64,000 nucleotides of DNA from Cryobacterium gelidum (GCF_004403985.1 NZ_SOHL01000008.1:1-64000), one strand, 5' to 3'. Numbered from the stretch's first letter, positions 53,817-63,778 are shown. Made by a program: numbers and translations. Notes: generated from the sequence alone by a model not told the origin.

Positions 53817-53950
53817 GCGCCCGCGGCCTTTCTCCGCAGTCCGCGGCGGCAGCGGGTCATCCGCTCCGCGCTCACAACTCGCCACCCCGCGGACAACCCG
53901 CCGTCGCTACTGCCAAGTCGTCGCCGCTTCTGGGGTCGCGGGGGACAGGA

Positions 53951-53990
53951 AACGGGCCGGACGGGATCGTGAGATCCCGGCCGGCCCGTT
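53951..53990. terminator. Long bidirectional terminator hairpin between SDR and actP
   Basis: AACGGGCCGG (53951-53960) pairs with CCGGCCCGTT (53981-53990); after one mismatch CGGGATC pairs with GATCCCG, loop GTGA. The 17 paired bases sit between two convergent genes, 15 nt beyond the actP stop. No T run follows. The rest of the 189-nt gap has no gene. Confidence 0.7.
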
Positions 53991-54005
53991 CGGTGTTGCG
54001 CGCGG

Positions 54006-55622
54006 TTAGTGCTCGACAGCCTTCTCGGCGCCGTGTCCGGTGAGTGAGCGCACGGCCATCTCGGCGGCAAGCTTCGGGCTCTCCTTCGTGGTGCTGGTGA
54101 CCGATCCGAGCCAGCCCAGGAAGAATCCGAGCGGGATCGAGACGATACCCGGGTTGCTGAGCGGGAAGATCGCGAAGTTCACGTCGGCACCGAACATCGA
54201 GGTGTCGGTGCCCGAGAACACCGGCGAGAAGATGATCAGCAGTACGGCCGACGACAGTCCGCCGTACATGCTCCACACCGCGCCCCGGGTGGTGAAACGA
54301 CGCCAGAACAGGGAGTACAGAATGGTGGGCAGGTTGGCGCTCGCCGCGACGGCGAAGGCCAGTGCCACCAGGAAGGCGATGTTCTGCCCCTGCACGCCGA
54401 TACCACCGGCAATGGCGAGAATACCAATCACGACAACCGTGCGACGGGCGATCTTGACCTCGTCGTCGGGGTTTCCCTTGCCCTTCTTGATGACAGATCC
54501 GTAGATGTCGTGCGCGAAGCTCGTTGCCGCCGTGATGGTGATTCCGGCCACCACCGCCAGGATCGTTGCGAACGCGATGGCCGAGATGAAGCCGAGCAAC
54601 AGCGGGCCACCGAGAGCGAGCGCGAGCAGCGGGGCTGCCGAGTTGACTCCACCGGGAGCGGCGAGCACGGTGTCAGCACCGACGAGCGACGCGGCACCGA
54701 AGCCGAGCACCAGGGTGAAGATGTAGAACGCGCCGATGAGCCAGATAGCCCAGACGACCGAACGACGAGCTTCTTTCGCGGTCGGAACCGTGTAGAAACG
54801 CATGAGCACGTGCGGCAGGCCGGCGGTTCCGAGAACCAGGGCGAGGGCGAGCGAGATGAAGTCGAGCGGGTTGGCGCCGTACTTCAGGCCCGGAGCGAGG
54901 ATCGCGTCGCCCGCGGTGGAGAGGGCGACCGCGCTGTCGAGCAGTGTCGACAGATTGAAGCCGTTGATGGCCATCACCCAGACGCTCATGGCGAGCGCAC
55001 CGATGATGAGCAGGAACGCCTTGACGATCTGCACCCAGGTGGTGCCCTTCATGCCGCCGACCAGTACGTAGACGATCATCAGCCCGCCGACGATGGTAAC
55101 GACGATGGACTGCCCGAGCTTGTCGTTGATGCCCAGGAGCAGCGAGACGAGTCCGCCGGCTCCGGCCATCTGGGCCAGCAGGTAGAAGAAGCAGACCGCC
55201 AGGGTGGTGGTGGCCGCTGCCACCCGCACGGGACCCTGTTTGAGCCGGAAGGACAGCACATCGGCCATGGTGAACTTGGCCGTGTTGCGCATGAGCTCGG
55301 CGACCAGGAGCAGGGCGACCAGCCACGCAACGAGGAATCCGATCGAGTACATGAAGCCGTCGTAGCCGGTGACGGCGATCGCGCCGACAATGCCCAGGAA
55401 CGACGCGGCCGAGAGATAATCGCCGGCGATGGCGAACCCGTTCTGCGGCCCGGTGAACGAGCGGCCGCCGGCGTAGTAGTCCGCGGCCGTCTTGTTGTTG
55501 CGGCCCGAGCGGATCACGATGATCAGGGTCACCGCGACAAAGGCGAGAAAGATCGAGATGTTGAGCACCGGGTTGTTTTCGACCGGTTTGACCGCGGTGG
55601 CCAGAAAGTGCAGTGTGTTCAT
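54006..55622 (-). CDS. actP: Cation/acetate symporter (ActP/MctC type)
   Basis: This is a 538-residue sodium:solute symporter with 13 expected membrane segments. YYAGGRSFTGPQNGFAIAGDYLSAASFLG is the family hallmark, followed by GGMKGTTWVQIVKAFLL and ATSFAHDIYG. Members carry acetate, pyruvate or propionate with Na+ or H+. It overlaps the DUF485 gene by 4 nt, the standard ActP arrangement, and lies near the propionate genes, so it may also feed them. Confidence 0.93.
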   Translation of the reverse strand: MNTLHFLATAVKPVENNPVLNISIFLAFVAVTLIIVIRSGRNNKTAADYYAGGRSFTGPQNGFAIAGDYLSAASFLGIVGAIAVTGYDGFMYSIGFLVAWLVALLLVAELMRNTAKFTMADVLSFRLKQGPVRVAAATTTLAVCFFYLLAQMAGAGGLVSLLLGINDKLGQSIVVTIVGGLMIVYVLVGGMKGTTWVQIVKAFLLIIGALAMSVWVMAINGFNLSTLLDSAVALSTAGDAILAPGLKYGANPLDFISLALALVLGTAGLPHVLMRFYTVPTAKEARRSVVWAIWLIGAFYIFTLVLGFGAASLVGADTVLAAPGGVNSAAPLLALALGGPLLLGFISAIAFATILAVVAGITITAATSFAHDIYGSVIKKGKGNPDDEVKIARRTVVVIGILAIAGGIGVQGQNIAFLVALAFAVAASANLPTILYSLFWRRFTTRGAVWSMYGGLSSAVLLIIFSPVFSGTDTSMFGADVNFAIFPLSNPGIVSIPLGFFLGWLGSVTSTTKESPKLAAEMAVRSLTGHGAEKAVEH

Positions 55623-55966
55623 CGTTGTTCCATCCGCTCGAGTTCGCCGCGAAGTTCTTCGGTCAGGGGGTCGATCTTGCGGTTGGCGAAGGTTACATAA
55701 CCCATGGTGATCGCAAAGGTGGTGACGAATTGGCCGAGGCCGAGTACCAGGCCGATATTGATGCGACCCAATACCGGGGTCGCCATGAATTCAGGCAGGT
55801 AGGCCGCCGCGAGTACGTAGGCGAAGTACCAGACCAGAAAGAAGATGGCCAGCGGGACCACGAACTTGTTGCGCGTTTTCTTCAAATGTAAAAACTGGGG
55901 CGTTTTCTCATACGCCTCGTAATCGATGCGGGACTTCGGTGGGGCGTCTTTCACTGATTCACTCAT
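55619..55966 (-). CDS. DUF485 membrane protein (ActP partner)
   Basis: This is a 115-residue protein with two membrane segments (about residues 36-58 and 72-95) of the DUF485/YjcH family, nearly always encoded with ActP. Its exact function is not known. AAGGAAG 5 nt before ATG 55966 supports the start, and the 4-nt overlap with actP shows coupling. Confidence 0.9.
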   Translation of the reverse strand: MSESVKDAPPKSRIDYEAYEKTPQFLHLKKTRNKFVVPLAIFFLVWYFAYVLAAAYLPEFMATPVLGRINIGLVLGLGQFVTTFAITMGYVTFANRKIDPLTEELRGELERMEQR

Positions 55967-56056
55967 GGGGCTTCCTTGCCTTGAGAACGGAAAATACGTG
56001 GTGCGGGAAAAGTGGGGGGTGCGCGGTGGGAATGGAAGGTGGTCGTAGCCGATCGT

Positions 56057-57985
56057 TTACGAAACGGATGCTGACAGCGCGCGTTTCAGATCGTCAAGAA
56101 CGGTGGGGTCTTCGATGGTGGGAGGGACCAGATATTCTTCACCGTCGACGATCTGCCGAATGGTTTTACGAAGAATCTTCCCCGACCGCGTTTTGGGCAG
56201 TCTGTCGAGTATAGTCACGTCGCGAAACGCTGCGACCGGGCCGACATGCTCGCGCACCAGGGCGACGAGTTCCGCGGTGAGAACGGTGTGATCGACCCGA
56301 CTGCCGGCCTTGAGCGTGACGAAACCAGCGGCACGCTGACCCTTAACCGGGTCGTGCACGCCGAGCACCGCGCACTCGGCGACGGCCGGATGCAGGGTGA
56401 GAACCTCTTCGAGCGAACCGGTCGACAGACGGTGCCCGGCCACGTTGATGACGTCGTCGGTGCGGCCCATCACGAACAGGTATCCGTCGGCATCAAAGTG
56501 ACCGGAGTCTCCGGTGGCGTAGTAGCCGGGAAAAGCGGTCAGGTAGGAACTGGCGAACCGTTCCTCACTGCCCCAGACCCCGAGGAGGGTTCCGGGCGGC
56601 AATGGAAGCCGAATGGCGATGTTGCCGTCTGTGCCGATCTTCTCGATCGGCCTGCCCGCCGAATCCAGAATGGCGACGTCATACCCGGGCACCGGAACGG
56701 TGGCCGAGCCCGGTTTGGTCGGCAACTCTTCGATGCCGAGCAGGTTGGCGCAGATCGCCCAGCCGGTCTCGGTCTGCCACCAATGATCGATGACCGGGCA
56801 GTGCAGCCCGTTGTTAGCCCAGTGGAAGGTCTCGGGGTCGAGGCGTTCGCCGGCCAAAAACAGGCTGGTCAGGCTCGACACGTCGTGCTGTTCCAGCTCC
56901 AGCAGATCCGGATCAACGCGGCGAATCGCCCGGATGGCGGTCGGCGCGGTGAACAGAACCTTCACCTTGTAGTCGTCGACGACACGCCAGAAGGCGCCAG
57001 CATCCGGGGTTCCGATCGGTTTGCCCTCGTAGAGGACCGTGGTCGCCCCGGCCAGCAGCGGGGCATAGACGATATAGGAGTGACCGACCACCCAGCCGAC
57101 GTCGGAGGCAGCCCAGTAGACATCGCCCGGCCCCACGTTGTAGACGTTGCGCATCGACCAGTTGAGGGCGACGGCGTGGCCGCCGTTGTCGCGAATGATG
57201 CCCTTGGGCTTGCCGGTCGTGCCGGAGGTGTACAGGATGTAGAGCGGGTCGTCGGAGTGCAGGGCGACCGGGGCGGCCGGTGTTGCCTTCGCTTCTTCGT
57301 CTGCCCAGTCCAGCCAGACCGCATCCGTGTCAGGACGGTCCTGATAGTTTGCCGCCGACCCCGGGATGCTGTCCCGGTTGCGCACGATCACCGTGTGTAC
57401 CGAGCCCTGGCTGAGCGTCAGTGCTTTCTCGACCAGCGGCAGGTATTCCACGGTGCGGCCCGGTTCCAGACCCCCGGATGCCGTGACAATGACACTCGGT
57501 CGAGCGTCATCAATGCGCACGGCCAGTTCTGTCGCGGCGAAACCGCCGAAGACGACCGAGTGCACCGCACCGATGCGCGCACAGGCCAGCATGGCGACAA
57601 CGGCCTCGGGAATCATGGGCAGGTAGATGATGACCCGGTCCCCGGTTCCGACACCGGTGGCGCGCAGGGCGCCGGCGAATTTGGCGACCCGACCGAGCAG
57701 ATCGAGGTAGCTCAGCTGAACCCGGGTGCCCGTCATGGCCGAGTCGTAGATCAATGCCGTGTGGGCACCCCGACCGGCCAGAACGTGACGATCGAGGGCG
57801 TTGAAGCTCGTGTTGAGCGTTCCCCCTGGAAACCAGCTGCCGGTCGCTTTTCCGTCGACGGCGAGGGCGCTCGTCGGCGGCACGACCCAGTCGATGCCAG
57901 CGGCGGCCTCCAACCAGAAGTCCTCCGGCGATGAAATGCTGCGTCGCCAGGCCTCCTGGTAGCCCCCGCCGGATATGCCGCTCAT
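56057..57985 (-). CDS. prpE: Propionyl-CoA synthetase (PrpE, AMP-forming)
   Basis: This is a 642-residue acyl-CoA synthetase of the PrpE/Acs family. The P-loop-like YTSGTTGKPKG, WWQTETGW, YATGDSGHFDADGYLFVMGRTDDVINVAGHR (core motifs YATGD and GRTDD-IN-AGHR) and the catalytic Lys in KTRSGKILRKTI are all present. It activates propionate to propionyl-CoA for the methylcitrate cycle; acetate use is possible. ATG 57985 is preferred for its AAGGA ribosome-binding site, over ATG 58000. It is divergent from gntR-prpDBC. Confidence 0.9.
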   Translation of the reverse strand: MSGISGGGYQEAWRRSISSPEDFWLEAAAGIDWVVPPTSALAVDGKATGSWFPGGTLNTSFNALDRHVLAGRGAHTALIYDSAMTGTRVQLSYLDLLGRVAKFAGALRATGVGTGDRVIIYLPMIPEAVVAMLACARIGAVHSVVFGGFAATELAVRIDDARPSVIVTASGGLEPGRTVEYLPLVEKALTLSQGSVHTVIVRNRDSIPGSAANYQDRPDTDAVWLDWADEEAKATPAAPVALHSDDPLYILYTSGTTGKPKGIIRDNGGHAVALNWSMRNVYNVGPGDVYWAASDVGWVVGHSYIVYAPLLAGATTVLYEGKPIGTPDAGAFWRVVDDYKVKVLFTAPTAIRAIRRVDPDLLELEQHDVSSLTSLFLAGERLDPETFHWANNGLHCPVIDHWWQTETGWAICANLLGIEELPTKPGSATVPVPGYDVAILDSAGRPIEKIGTDGNIAIRLPLPPGTLLGVWGSEERFASSYLTAFPGYYATGDSGHFDADGYLFVMGRTDDVINVAGHRLSTGSLEEVLTLHPAVAECAVLGVHDPVKGQRAAGFVTLKAGSRVDHTVLTAELVALVREHVGPVAAFRDVTILDRLPKTRSGKILRKTIRQIVDGEEYLVPPTIEDPTVLDDLKRALSASVS

Positions 57986-58011
57986 GGTTTCCTTCCCCAT
58001 CGAAGTGCCTC

Positions 58012-58082
58012 TGTATACAAAGAGTGGTTGAAGTATTGCATACAACCCAGCTCTGTGGAATAGGATCACTGTTGTGTATACA
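58012..58082. promoter_or_regulatory. Three TGTATACA operators and the prpE promoter
   Basis: TGTATACA occurs at 58012-58019 and 58075-58082, and TGCATACA at 58037-58044. The last copy overlaps the gntR start codon. On the minus strand a promoter TTCCAC-N17-AATACT (58055-58060 and 58032-58037) serves prpE, with one operator in its spacer edge and one downstream. TAGGAT (58061-58066) is the -10 for gntR. A GntR-type dimer bound here would control both directions. Confidence 0.7.
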
Positions 58083-58763
58083 GAAACCGCAGCGGTGGGG
58101 TCAGAGGCACCGCTTCGAGCCAGTGAGCGGGCATACCGTCAGCTGCGTGAGGAGATTTTGAACGGACTCCTCGCCCCCGGTGCCGGCCTGCTCGAAGTCG
58201 AACAGGCCGACCGTATCGGTGTCTCCCGAACCCCGCTGAGAGAAGCAGTGGCTCGACTGATCGCCGACGGGCTCGTCGTCGGGCGTCGCGGTCGCGGCTT
58301 CGAAGTGACCGACATCTCTGTCGACAGCATCTCCGAGCTGTACGAATTACGTCAGGCCCTCGAAGTGCAGGCCAGTCGACTGGCCGCACTTCGCCGCGAT
58401 CCCACGCTGTTCGTCGAACTGCGCGAAGCCTTCGTCACCGCCCCAGACCTCCTGGACCTGGGCGATGTCGGGGTCCACCAGTACTACGCACTGATCGATC
58501 AACTCGATGACGCCGTCGACGCTGCTGTCGAAAATCCCTTTCTGGTCGGTGCCCTGCGCGCCGTTCGCACCCACCTGGCCCGCATCCGTCGGCTCGCTCG
58601 TCGAAATCCGTCCCGGCTTCGTGCCGCAGCGGCCGAGCACCTGCTGATTCTCGACGCCATCATCGCCGGTGATCCGTCGCTAGCGGCCCACGCCACCCAT
58701 ATTCATCTTCACCAAAGCCTTGTGAGTGTCCTCGCGGCGATCGATGAGGACTCGGCACGGTAG
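58074..58763 (+). CDS. GntR family regulator of the methylcitrate genes
   Basis: This is a 229-residue FadR-subgroup GntR regulator. The N-terminal winged helix includes RAYRQLREEILNGLLAPGAG and VSRTPLREAVARLIADGLV; the C-terminal FCD helical domain (about 85-220) carries His and Asp residues (FLVGALRAVRTHLARIRR and HLLILDAI) that usually bind a metal and an organic acid. It likely senses a propionate-derived acid such as methylcitrate and represses prpE and its own operon. GTG 58074 has TAGGAT 7 nt upstream and its first bases are part of an operator. Confidence 0.9.
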   Translation: MYTETAAVGSEAPLRASERAYRQLREEILNGLLAPGAGLLEVEQADRIGVSRTPLREAVARLIADGLVVGRRGRGFEVTDISVDSISELYELRQALEVQASRLAALRRDPTLFVELREAFVTAPDLLDLGDVGVHQYYALIDQLDDAVDAAVENPFLVGALRAVRTHLARIRRLARRNPSRLRAAAAEHLLILDAIIAGDPSLAAHATHIHLHQSLVSVLAAIDEDSAR

Positions 58764-58802
58764 TCGATAAACGACTGCGGCCGACTAACGAAGGGATCAA
58801 CC

Positions 58803-60338
58803 GTGCAGCTCCACCACGTTCGAGTTCACCGAAGCGACGAGAATCTGGCCCGCCAGGACCAGCTGGCCTGGAAGATAGCCGAGGTCGCCGCGGATCCCGC
58901 CGCAGTCTCTGAGGAAGTGACCGAGATGGTCATCAACCGGGTGATCGACAACGCCGCAGTGGCCGCGGCCAGCCTGACCCGTCGCCCGGTGATCGCCGCC
59001 CGCTCGCAGGCACTCGCGCACCCGCGTTCCACCGGTGGCGACGGTGCGAGCGTGTTCGGCCTGGCGCCGGCTCGTCGGGTTTCCCCGGAATGGGCGGCGT
59101 GGGCGAATGGTGTCGCCGTGCGTGAACTCGACTACCACGACACCTTCCTGGCCGCCGAATACTCGCACCCGGGCGACAACATCCCACCGATCACGGCGGT
59201 CGCCCAGCACCTCGCAGCGTCGCGTGGCCTGACCGGCCGTGACCTGATTCGCGGCATCGCCACCGGCTACGAGATCCAGATCGACCTGGTGAAATCGATC
59301 AGCCTGCACGCGCACAAGATCGACCACGTGGCCCACCTCGGCCCGTCGGTTGCTGCCGGCATCGGAACCCTGCTCGGTCTCGACAAGGAGATCATCTTTC
59401 ACGCCATCGGACAGGCGCTACACACCACGACCGCGACTCGCCAGTCGAGAAAGGGGGAAATCTCCTCCTGGAAGGCCCACGCCCCGGCATTCGCCGGCAA
59501 GATGGCCGTCGAAGCCGTCGACCGGGCGCTGCGCGGTGAGACCAGCCCGACCCCGATCTACGAGGGCGAAGACGGCGTCATCGCCTGGCTGCTCGACGGA
59601 CCAGACGGTTCCTACGACGTCTCGCTGCCGGCTGCCGGCAGCATCAAGCGTGCGATCCTCGACAGCTATACCAAGGAGCATTCGGCCGAATACCAGGCGC
59701 AGGCCTGGATCGACCTCGCCCGCCGACTGCACAACGAGCACCCCGAACTGCTCGTGGCCGGCGCGATCACGAGCATCGTCATCCACACCAGTCATCACAC
59801 GCACTATGTGATCGGCTCCGGCGCCAACGACCCGCAGAAATACGACCCCGCGGCGAGCCGCGAAACCCTCGACCACTCCATCCCCTATATCTTCACGGTG
59901 GCCCTGCAGGACGGAACCTGGAACCACGTCGATTCCTACCGCCCCGAGCGCGCTGGCCGCCCCGACACGATCGCCCTGTGGAACACCGTCACCACGACCG
60001 AGGACGAGGAGTGGACGCGCCGCTACCACTCCCTGGACCCGGCCGAGAAGGCCTTCGGGGGTCGCGTCGAAATCGAGCTCAGCAACGGAACCCGCCTGGT
60101 CGACGAGATCGCCGTGGCCGATGCGCATCCGCTCGGCGCTCGACCCTTCGCCCGCGCGGAATACATCAACAAGTTCCGCACGCTGGCCGTGCCGGTGATG
60201 GAGGAATCCGAGATTGAACGCTTCCTCGCCCTGGCGCAGCGCCTGCCGGAGCTGAGGCCCGCCGACCTCGGCGGCCTGACCATTGTGGCCAAGCCGGGCC
60301 TGCTGGCCTCGTTTGCCACCCCGAACGGAATCTTCTAA
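58803..60338 (+). CDS. prpD: 2-methylcitrate dehydratase (PrpD)
   Basis: This is a 511-residue MmgE/PrpD enzyme that dehydrates 2-methylcitrate to 2-methyl-cis-aconitate. Markers include [27 protein letters not shown] and [29 protein letters not shown] 7 nt before GTG 58803 gives the start. The stop overlaps prpB by 1 nt (TAATG). Confidence 0.94.
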   Translation: MQLHHVRVHRSDENLARQDQLAWKIAEVAADPAAVSEEVTEMVINRVIDNAAVAAASLTRRPVIAARSQALAHPRSTGGDGASVFGLAPARRVSPEWAAWANGVAVRELDYHDTFLAAEYSHPGDNIPPITAVAQHLAASRGLTGRDLIRGIATGYEIQIDLVKSISLHAHKIDHVAHLGPSVAAGIGTLLGLDKEIIFHAIGQALHTTTATRQSRKGEISSWKAHAPAFAGKMAVEAVDRALRGETSPTPIYEGEDGVIAWLLDGPDGSYDVSLPAAGSIKRAILDSYTKEHSAEYQAQAWIDLARRLHNEHPELLVAGAITSIVIHTSHHTHYVIGSGANDPQKYDPAASRETLDHSIPYIFTVALQDGTWNHVDSYRPERAGRPDTIALWNTVTTTEDEEWTRRYHSLDPAEKAFGGRVEIELSNGTRLVDEIAVADAHPLGARPFARAEYINKFRTLAVPVMEESEIERFLALAQRLPELRPADLGGLTIVAKPGLLASFATPNGIF

Positions 60339-61285
60339 TGCTCTACGCCAGCGTGACGGCAGCCGACAAGCGCATCGCGCTTAGGGCTGGCCTGTCGAGC
60401 GCAAAGATTCTGCGCTATCCCGGCGCGTTCAACCCGCTCTCAGCCAAGCTCATCCAGCAGAAGGGATTCGAGGGCGTCTATATTTCGGGCGCGGTGCTCT
60501 CGGCCGACCTCGGCCTGCCCGACATCGGCCTGACTACCCTCACCGAGGTGGCCGGCCGGTCGCAGCAGATCGCCCGCATGACCGATCTGCCGGCGATCGT
60601 CGACGCCGATACCGGTTTCGGCGAGCCGATGAACGTGGCGCGCACGATTCAGACCCTGGAAGACGCCGGACTTGCCGGCATGCACATCGAGGACCAGGTC
60701 AACCCGAAACGTTGCGGCCATCTCGACGGCAAGCAGGTCGTGGATGCCGACACCGCGATCAAACGCATCCGCGCTGCGGCCGATGCGCGCCGGGACGCGA
60801 ACTTTCTCGTGATGGCGCGCACCGATATCCGTGCCGTTGACGGGTTGGACGCGGCCGTGACCCGCGCGAAGCAATTGCAGGATGCCGGAGCCGACGCGAT
60901 CTTCCCCGAGGCGATGGGGAGCCTGGCCGAATTCGAAACGATTCGGGCAGCCGTGTCGGTGCCGATCCTGGCCAACATGACCGAGTTCGGCAAGGGCGAG
61001 CTGTACACCGTGCAGCAGCTCGAAGACGTGGGCATGAATCTGGTGATTTTTCCGGTGTCGCTGCTGCGCCTCGCAATGGGCTCGGCCGCGCGCGGACTCG
61101 ACGCGATCGAGCAGCACGGCTCGCTCAGCACGATGCTGCCCGAGATGCAGCATCGGGCCGACCTGTACGATTTGCTCGATTATGCGTCGTATAGCCGGTT
61201 CGATTCGGGTATCTTCGATTTCACCCTGAACCCGCATATTTCGACGCCCAGTTCGGCGCAAGGTCTAAAGGAGCACAATGTCTGA
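60338..61285 (+). CDS. prpB: 2-methylisocitrate lyase (PrpB)
   Basis: This 315-residue TIM-barrel lyase splits 2-methylisocitrate to pyruvate and succinate. It has IVDADTGFGEPMNVARTI, IEDQVNPKRCGHLDGK (the KRCGH catalytic Cys motif) and VMARTDIRAVDG for metal binding. It overlaps prpC by 8 nt, so both are translated together. Confidence 0.95.
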   Translation: MLYASVTAADKRIALRAGLSSAKILRYPGAFNPLSAKLIQQKGFEGVYISGAVLSADLGLPDIGLTTLTEVAGRSQQIARMTDLPAIVDADTGFGEPMNVARTIQTLEDAGLAGMHIEDQVNPKRCGHLDGKQVVDADTAIKRIRAAADARRDANFLVMARTDIRAVDGLDAAVTRAKQLQDAGADAIFPEAMGSLAEFETIRAAVSVPILANMTEFGKGELYTVQQLEDVGMNLVIFPVSLLRLAMGSAARGLDAIEQHGSLSTMLPEMQHRADLYDLLDYASYSRFDSGIFDFTLNPHISTPSSAQGLKEHNV

Positions 61286-62426
61286 CACCGAAACACTGCC
61301 ACACGTCACTCCGCACATTTACAAGGGCCTGACCGGCGTCGTCGTCGACACGACCGCGGTCTCCAAGGTCAACCCGGAGACCAATTCGCTGCTCTACCGG
61401 GGCTATCCGGTGCAGGAGCTCGCGGCCAGGAAGAGCTTTGAAGAGGTCGCCTACCTGCTCTGGCACGGCGAACTACCCGATGAACAGCAGCTCGCCGACT
61501 TCGAGGCGCTCGAGCGGTCGGTGCGGCACCTCAGCCCGATGATCAAGCGCATCATCGACGAGCTGCCGCTCACCGCGCACCCGATGGATGTCGTGCGCAC
61601 CGCGGTGAGCGTCATCGGCGCCAGTGATCCGGACGCCGAGAACCCTTCGGCGGAATCCGACCTCGCCAAGTCGATTCGCCTGTTCGCCCAGCTGCCCGCA
61701 ATCGTCTCCTACGACCAGCGTCGCCGCCACGGCCTCGATCTGGTCGAACCGCGCGACGACCTCGGCTACTCGGCGAACTTTCTGCACATGACCTTCGGCG
61801 AGGTGCCGGAACTCGTCGTCGTCAACGCCTTCGACGTGTCGATGATTCTCTACGCTGAGCACTCGTTCAACGCGTCCACGTTCACCGCGCGGGTCATCAC
61901 CTCGACCCTGTCCGATTTGTATTCGGCCGTGACCGGTGCGGTCGGGGCGCTCAAGGGAGCCCTGCACGGCGGCGCCAACGAGGCCGTCATGCACACCTTC
62001 ACCGAGATCGGTCTCGGTGAAGGTGCGGCCGCGCGGGCCGAACCGTGGCTGGCCCAGGCACTGGCCGATAAGCGCAAGATCATGGGTTTCGGGCACCGCG
62101 TCTACAAGAGCGGCGACTCGCGCGTCCCGACGATGCGTACCGCGCTTGTCACCCTGGTCGACCACTACCAGAAGCCGGAACTGCTCGAACTGTACGAAGC
62201 CCTCGAAACGGCGATGACGACGCGCAAGGCGATTCTGCCCAACCTCGACTACCCGTCGGGCCCCGCCTATCACCTGATGGGCTTCGATACCCTCACCTTC
62301 ACGCCGATCTTCGTCGCGGCGCGGATCACCGGTTGGACCGCACACATCATGGAGCAGAAGAAGAGCAACGCCCTCATTCGCCCGTTGTCGGCCTACAACG
62401 GCGTCGACCAGCGTCAGGTTCCGTAG
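61278..62426 (+). CDS. prpC: 2-methylcitrate synthase (PrpC)
   Basis: This 382-residue citrate-synthase-fold enzyme condenses propionyl-CoA with oxaloacetate. The catalytic His residues lie in GALHGGANEAVM and GFGHRVYKSGDSR, and Asp in LPNLDYPSGP. Length and context (after prpB) support a methylcitrate synthase rather than the housekeeping citrate synthase, though such enzymes often accept acetyl-CoA too. AAAGGAG lies before ATG 61278. Confidence 0.94.
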   Translation: MSDTETLPHVTPHIYKGLTGVVVDTTAVSKVNPETNSLLYRGYPVQELAARKSFEEVAYLLWHGELPDEQQLADFEALERSVRHLSPMIKRIIDELPLTAHPMDVVRTAVSVIGASDPDAENPSAESDLAKSIRLFAQLPAIVSYDQRRRHGLDLVEPRDDLGYSANFLHMTFGEVPELVVVNAFDVSMILYAEHSFNASTFTARVITSTLSDLYSAVTGAVGALKGALHGGANEAVMHTFTEIGLGEGAAARAEPWLAQALADKRKIMGFGHRVYKSGDSRVPTMRTALVTLVDHYQKPELLELYEALETAMTTRKAILPNLDYPSGPAYHLMGFDTLTFTPIFVAARITGWTAHIMEQKKSNALIRPLSAYNGVDQRQVP

Positions 62427-62435
62427 CATTTTCTT

Positions 62436-62479
62436 GAAGCGGATGCCCCGCTGCCCGTTGGCAGCGCGGCATCCGCTTC
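62436..62479 (+). terminator. Terminator of the gntR-prpDBC operon
   Basis: GAAGCGGATGCC (62436-62447) pairs fully with GGCATCCGCTTC (62468-62479); after a C/C mismatch CGCTGCC pairs with GGCAGCG around a 4-nt loop. It lies 10 nt after the prpC stop. The tail has no T run. Both arms contain the over-represented nonamer GCGGATGCC. Confidence 0.75.
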
Positions 62480-62498
62480 GTGCGCGCTCAGACATAGC

Positions 62499-62504
62499 TA
62501 GCAT
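62499..62504 (+). promoter_or_regulatory. -10 box for a leaderless phosphoribosyltransferase mRNA
   Basis: TAGCAT lies 6 nt before ATG 62511 and there is no ribosome-binding site. Confidence 0.55.
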
Positions 62505-62510
62505 TGACGG

Positions 62511-63074
62511 ATGACACTAGATGCCCAGGATGCGCCCACTCCGCTCGTGATTGACCGCGAAATTCTGCAGTGGACCGACTTCGCCGCGGCGTCGCGCGAG
62601 CTGGCGACTCACGTGCGGGGCAGTGGCTTTCACCCCGATGTGGTGATCGCCATCGCCCGTGGCGGCCTGCTGCTGGCCGGCGCCGTGTCGTATGCGCTCG
62701 GCACCAAGAACTGCGGCAGCATCAACGTGGAGTTCTACACCGGCATCGACGAACGTCTGCCCGAGCCCGTGCTGTCGGCCCCGATGCTCGACGCTCCGGC
62801 CCTCGCCGGTAAGCGGGTGCTGCTCGTCGATGACGTTTCCGACTCTGGCCACACGCTTGCGCTCGTGCTGCGTCTGCTCGGCGAGACCGCGCTGGAGGTA
62901 CGCACCGCGACGCTCTACACCAAGCCGCGCACCGTACTCGTGCCCGATTTCACCTGGCGCGAAACCGACAAGTGGATCGTGTTTCCGTGGTCGGTGCTGC
63001 CGCCGGTTGCGGGCGCCCCCGCAAGCAGCGCGCCGCAAGCGCTCGCCGCAGCGACGGCCGAGGTCGCCGCGTGA
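62511..63074 (+). CDS. Phosphoribosyltransferase (hypoxanthine/xanthine type)
   Basis: This is a 187-residue type I PRTase. The PRPP loop reads VLLVDDVSDSGHTL and the early IAIARGGLLLAGAVSYALG and the closing WIVFPW match the Gpt/Xpt-like purine salvage group. Substrate base cannot be fixed from sequence alone. The next gene overlaps its stop by 4 nt. Confidence 0.85.
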   Translation: MTLDAQDAPTPLVIDREILQWTDFAAASRELATHVRGSGFHPDVVIAIARGGLLLAGAVSYALGTKNCGSINVEFYTGIDERLPEPVLSAPMLDAPALAGKRVLLVDDVSDSGHTLALVLRLLGETALEVRTATLYTKPRTVLVPDFTWRETDKWIVFPWSVLPPVAGAPASSAPQALAAATAEVAA

Positions 63075-63778
63075 GCGTGCACCTGGTCGGCGGTGGGGGA
63101 GACCCCGCGCACGACGCCGCGGTGTTCACAACGTTCCTGTCCGAGGTGACGTCGCGGGCCTCCCTGGCCGGCCGCGATGAACCAATTGTCGCGATCGTCA
63201 CCGTGGGCCCCGGCAGCGCACACGCCGAGGAACTGGCCCAGTCGCTCGGCGATAACGTGCAGACCCGCCGCAGCACGCTCGCTCCGGGTGATACCGCCGC
63301 CCTCACGGCGATTTCCACCGTCGACGGCATCATCATCGGCGGCGGGGTGACGCCCGACTACCTCGCCGCTCTGCTGCCGATTGCCGACGAGATCCGCCGC
63401 CAGGTGTCGAGTGGTGTGCCCTACCTCGGCTTCTCGGCCGGCGCCATGATCGCGGCCGAACGTGCCCTCATTGGCGGCTGGCGCATCGGCGGCGTCGAGG
63501 TCACGCCGGAACACGTCTCGGAGGGCCTCGATGAAATCACCCTGGCCCAGGGGATCGGCCTGCTCGACGTCACGGTCGATGTGCACGCTGCCCAGTCCGG
63601 CAGCCTGTCGCGACTGATCGCAGCGACCGAGGCGGGCCTGATCGACGGCGGCCTGGCCATCGACGAGAATACCGTGCTCGTGATCGGCGAGGGCGCGCTC
63701 GGTGTGCTCGGAGCCGGCAGCGTCTGGCGGGTCAGTCAGGCCGACGGTGGCGTTCTCGTGAGTACCATCGGCGCCTGA
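63071..63778 (+). CDS. Peptidase S51/cyanophycinase-like protein
   Basis: This is a 235-residue class I glutamine amidotransferase-like fold. The nucleophile elbow is [10 protein letters not shown] with Ser in place of the amidotransferase Cys, as in dipeptidase E and cyanophycinase. [13 protein letters not shown] and [13 protein letters not shown] hold likely substrate-binding residues. It may cut Asp-containing dipeptides. GTG 63071 overlaps the previous stop (GTGA), so the two genes are coupled. Confidence 0.8.
   Translation: MSVHLVGGGGDPAHDAAVFTTFLSEVTSRASLAGRDEPIVAIVTVGPGSAHAEELAQSLGDNVQTRRSTLAPGDTAALTAISTVDGIIIGGGVTPDYLAALLPIADEIRRQVSSGVPYLGFSAGAMIAAERALIGGWRIGGVEVTPEHVSEGLDEITLAQGIGLLDVTVDVHAAQSGSLSRLIAATEAGLIDGGLAIDENTVLVIGEGALGVLGAGSVWRVSQADGGVLVSTIGA

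Noticed and set aside
56246..57934. 562-codon plus-strand frame inside prpE
   Set aside because: Antisense shadow of a complete acyl-CoA synthetase.
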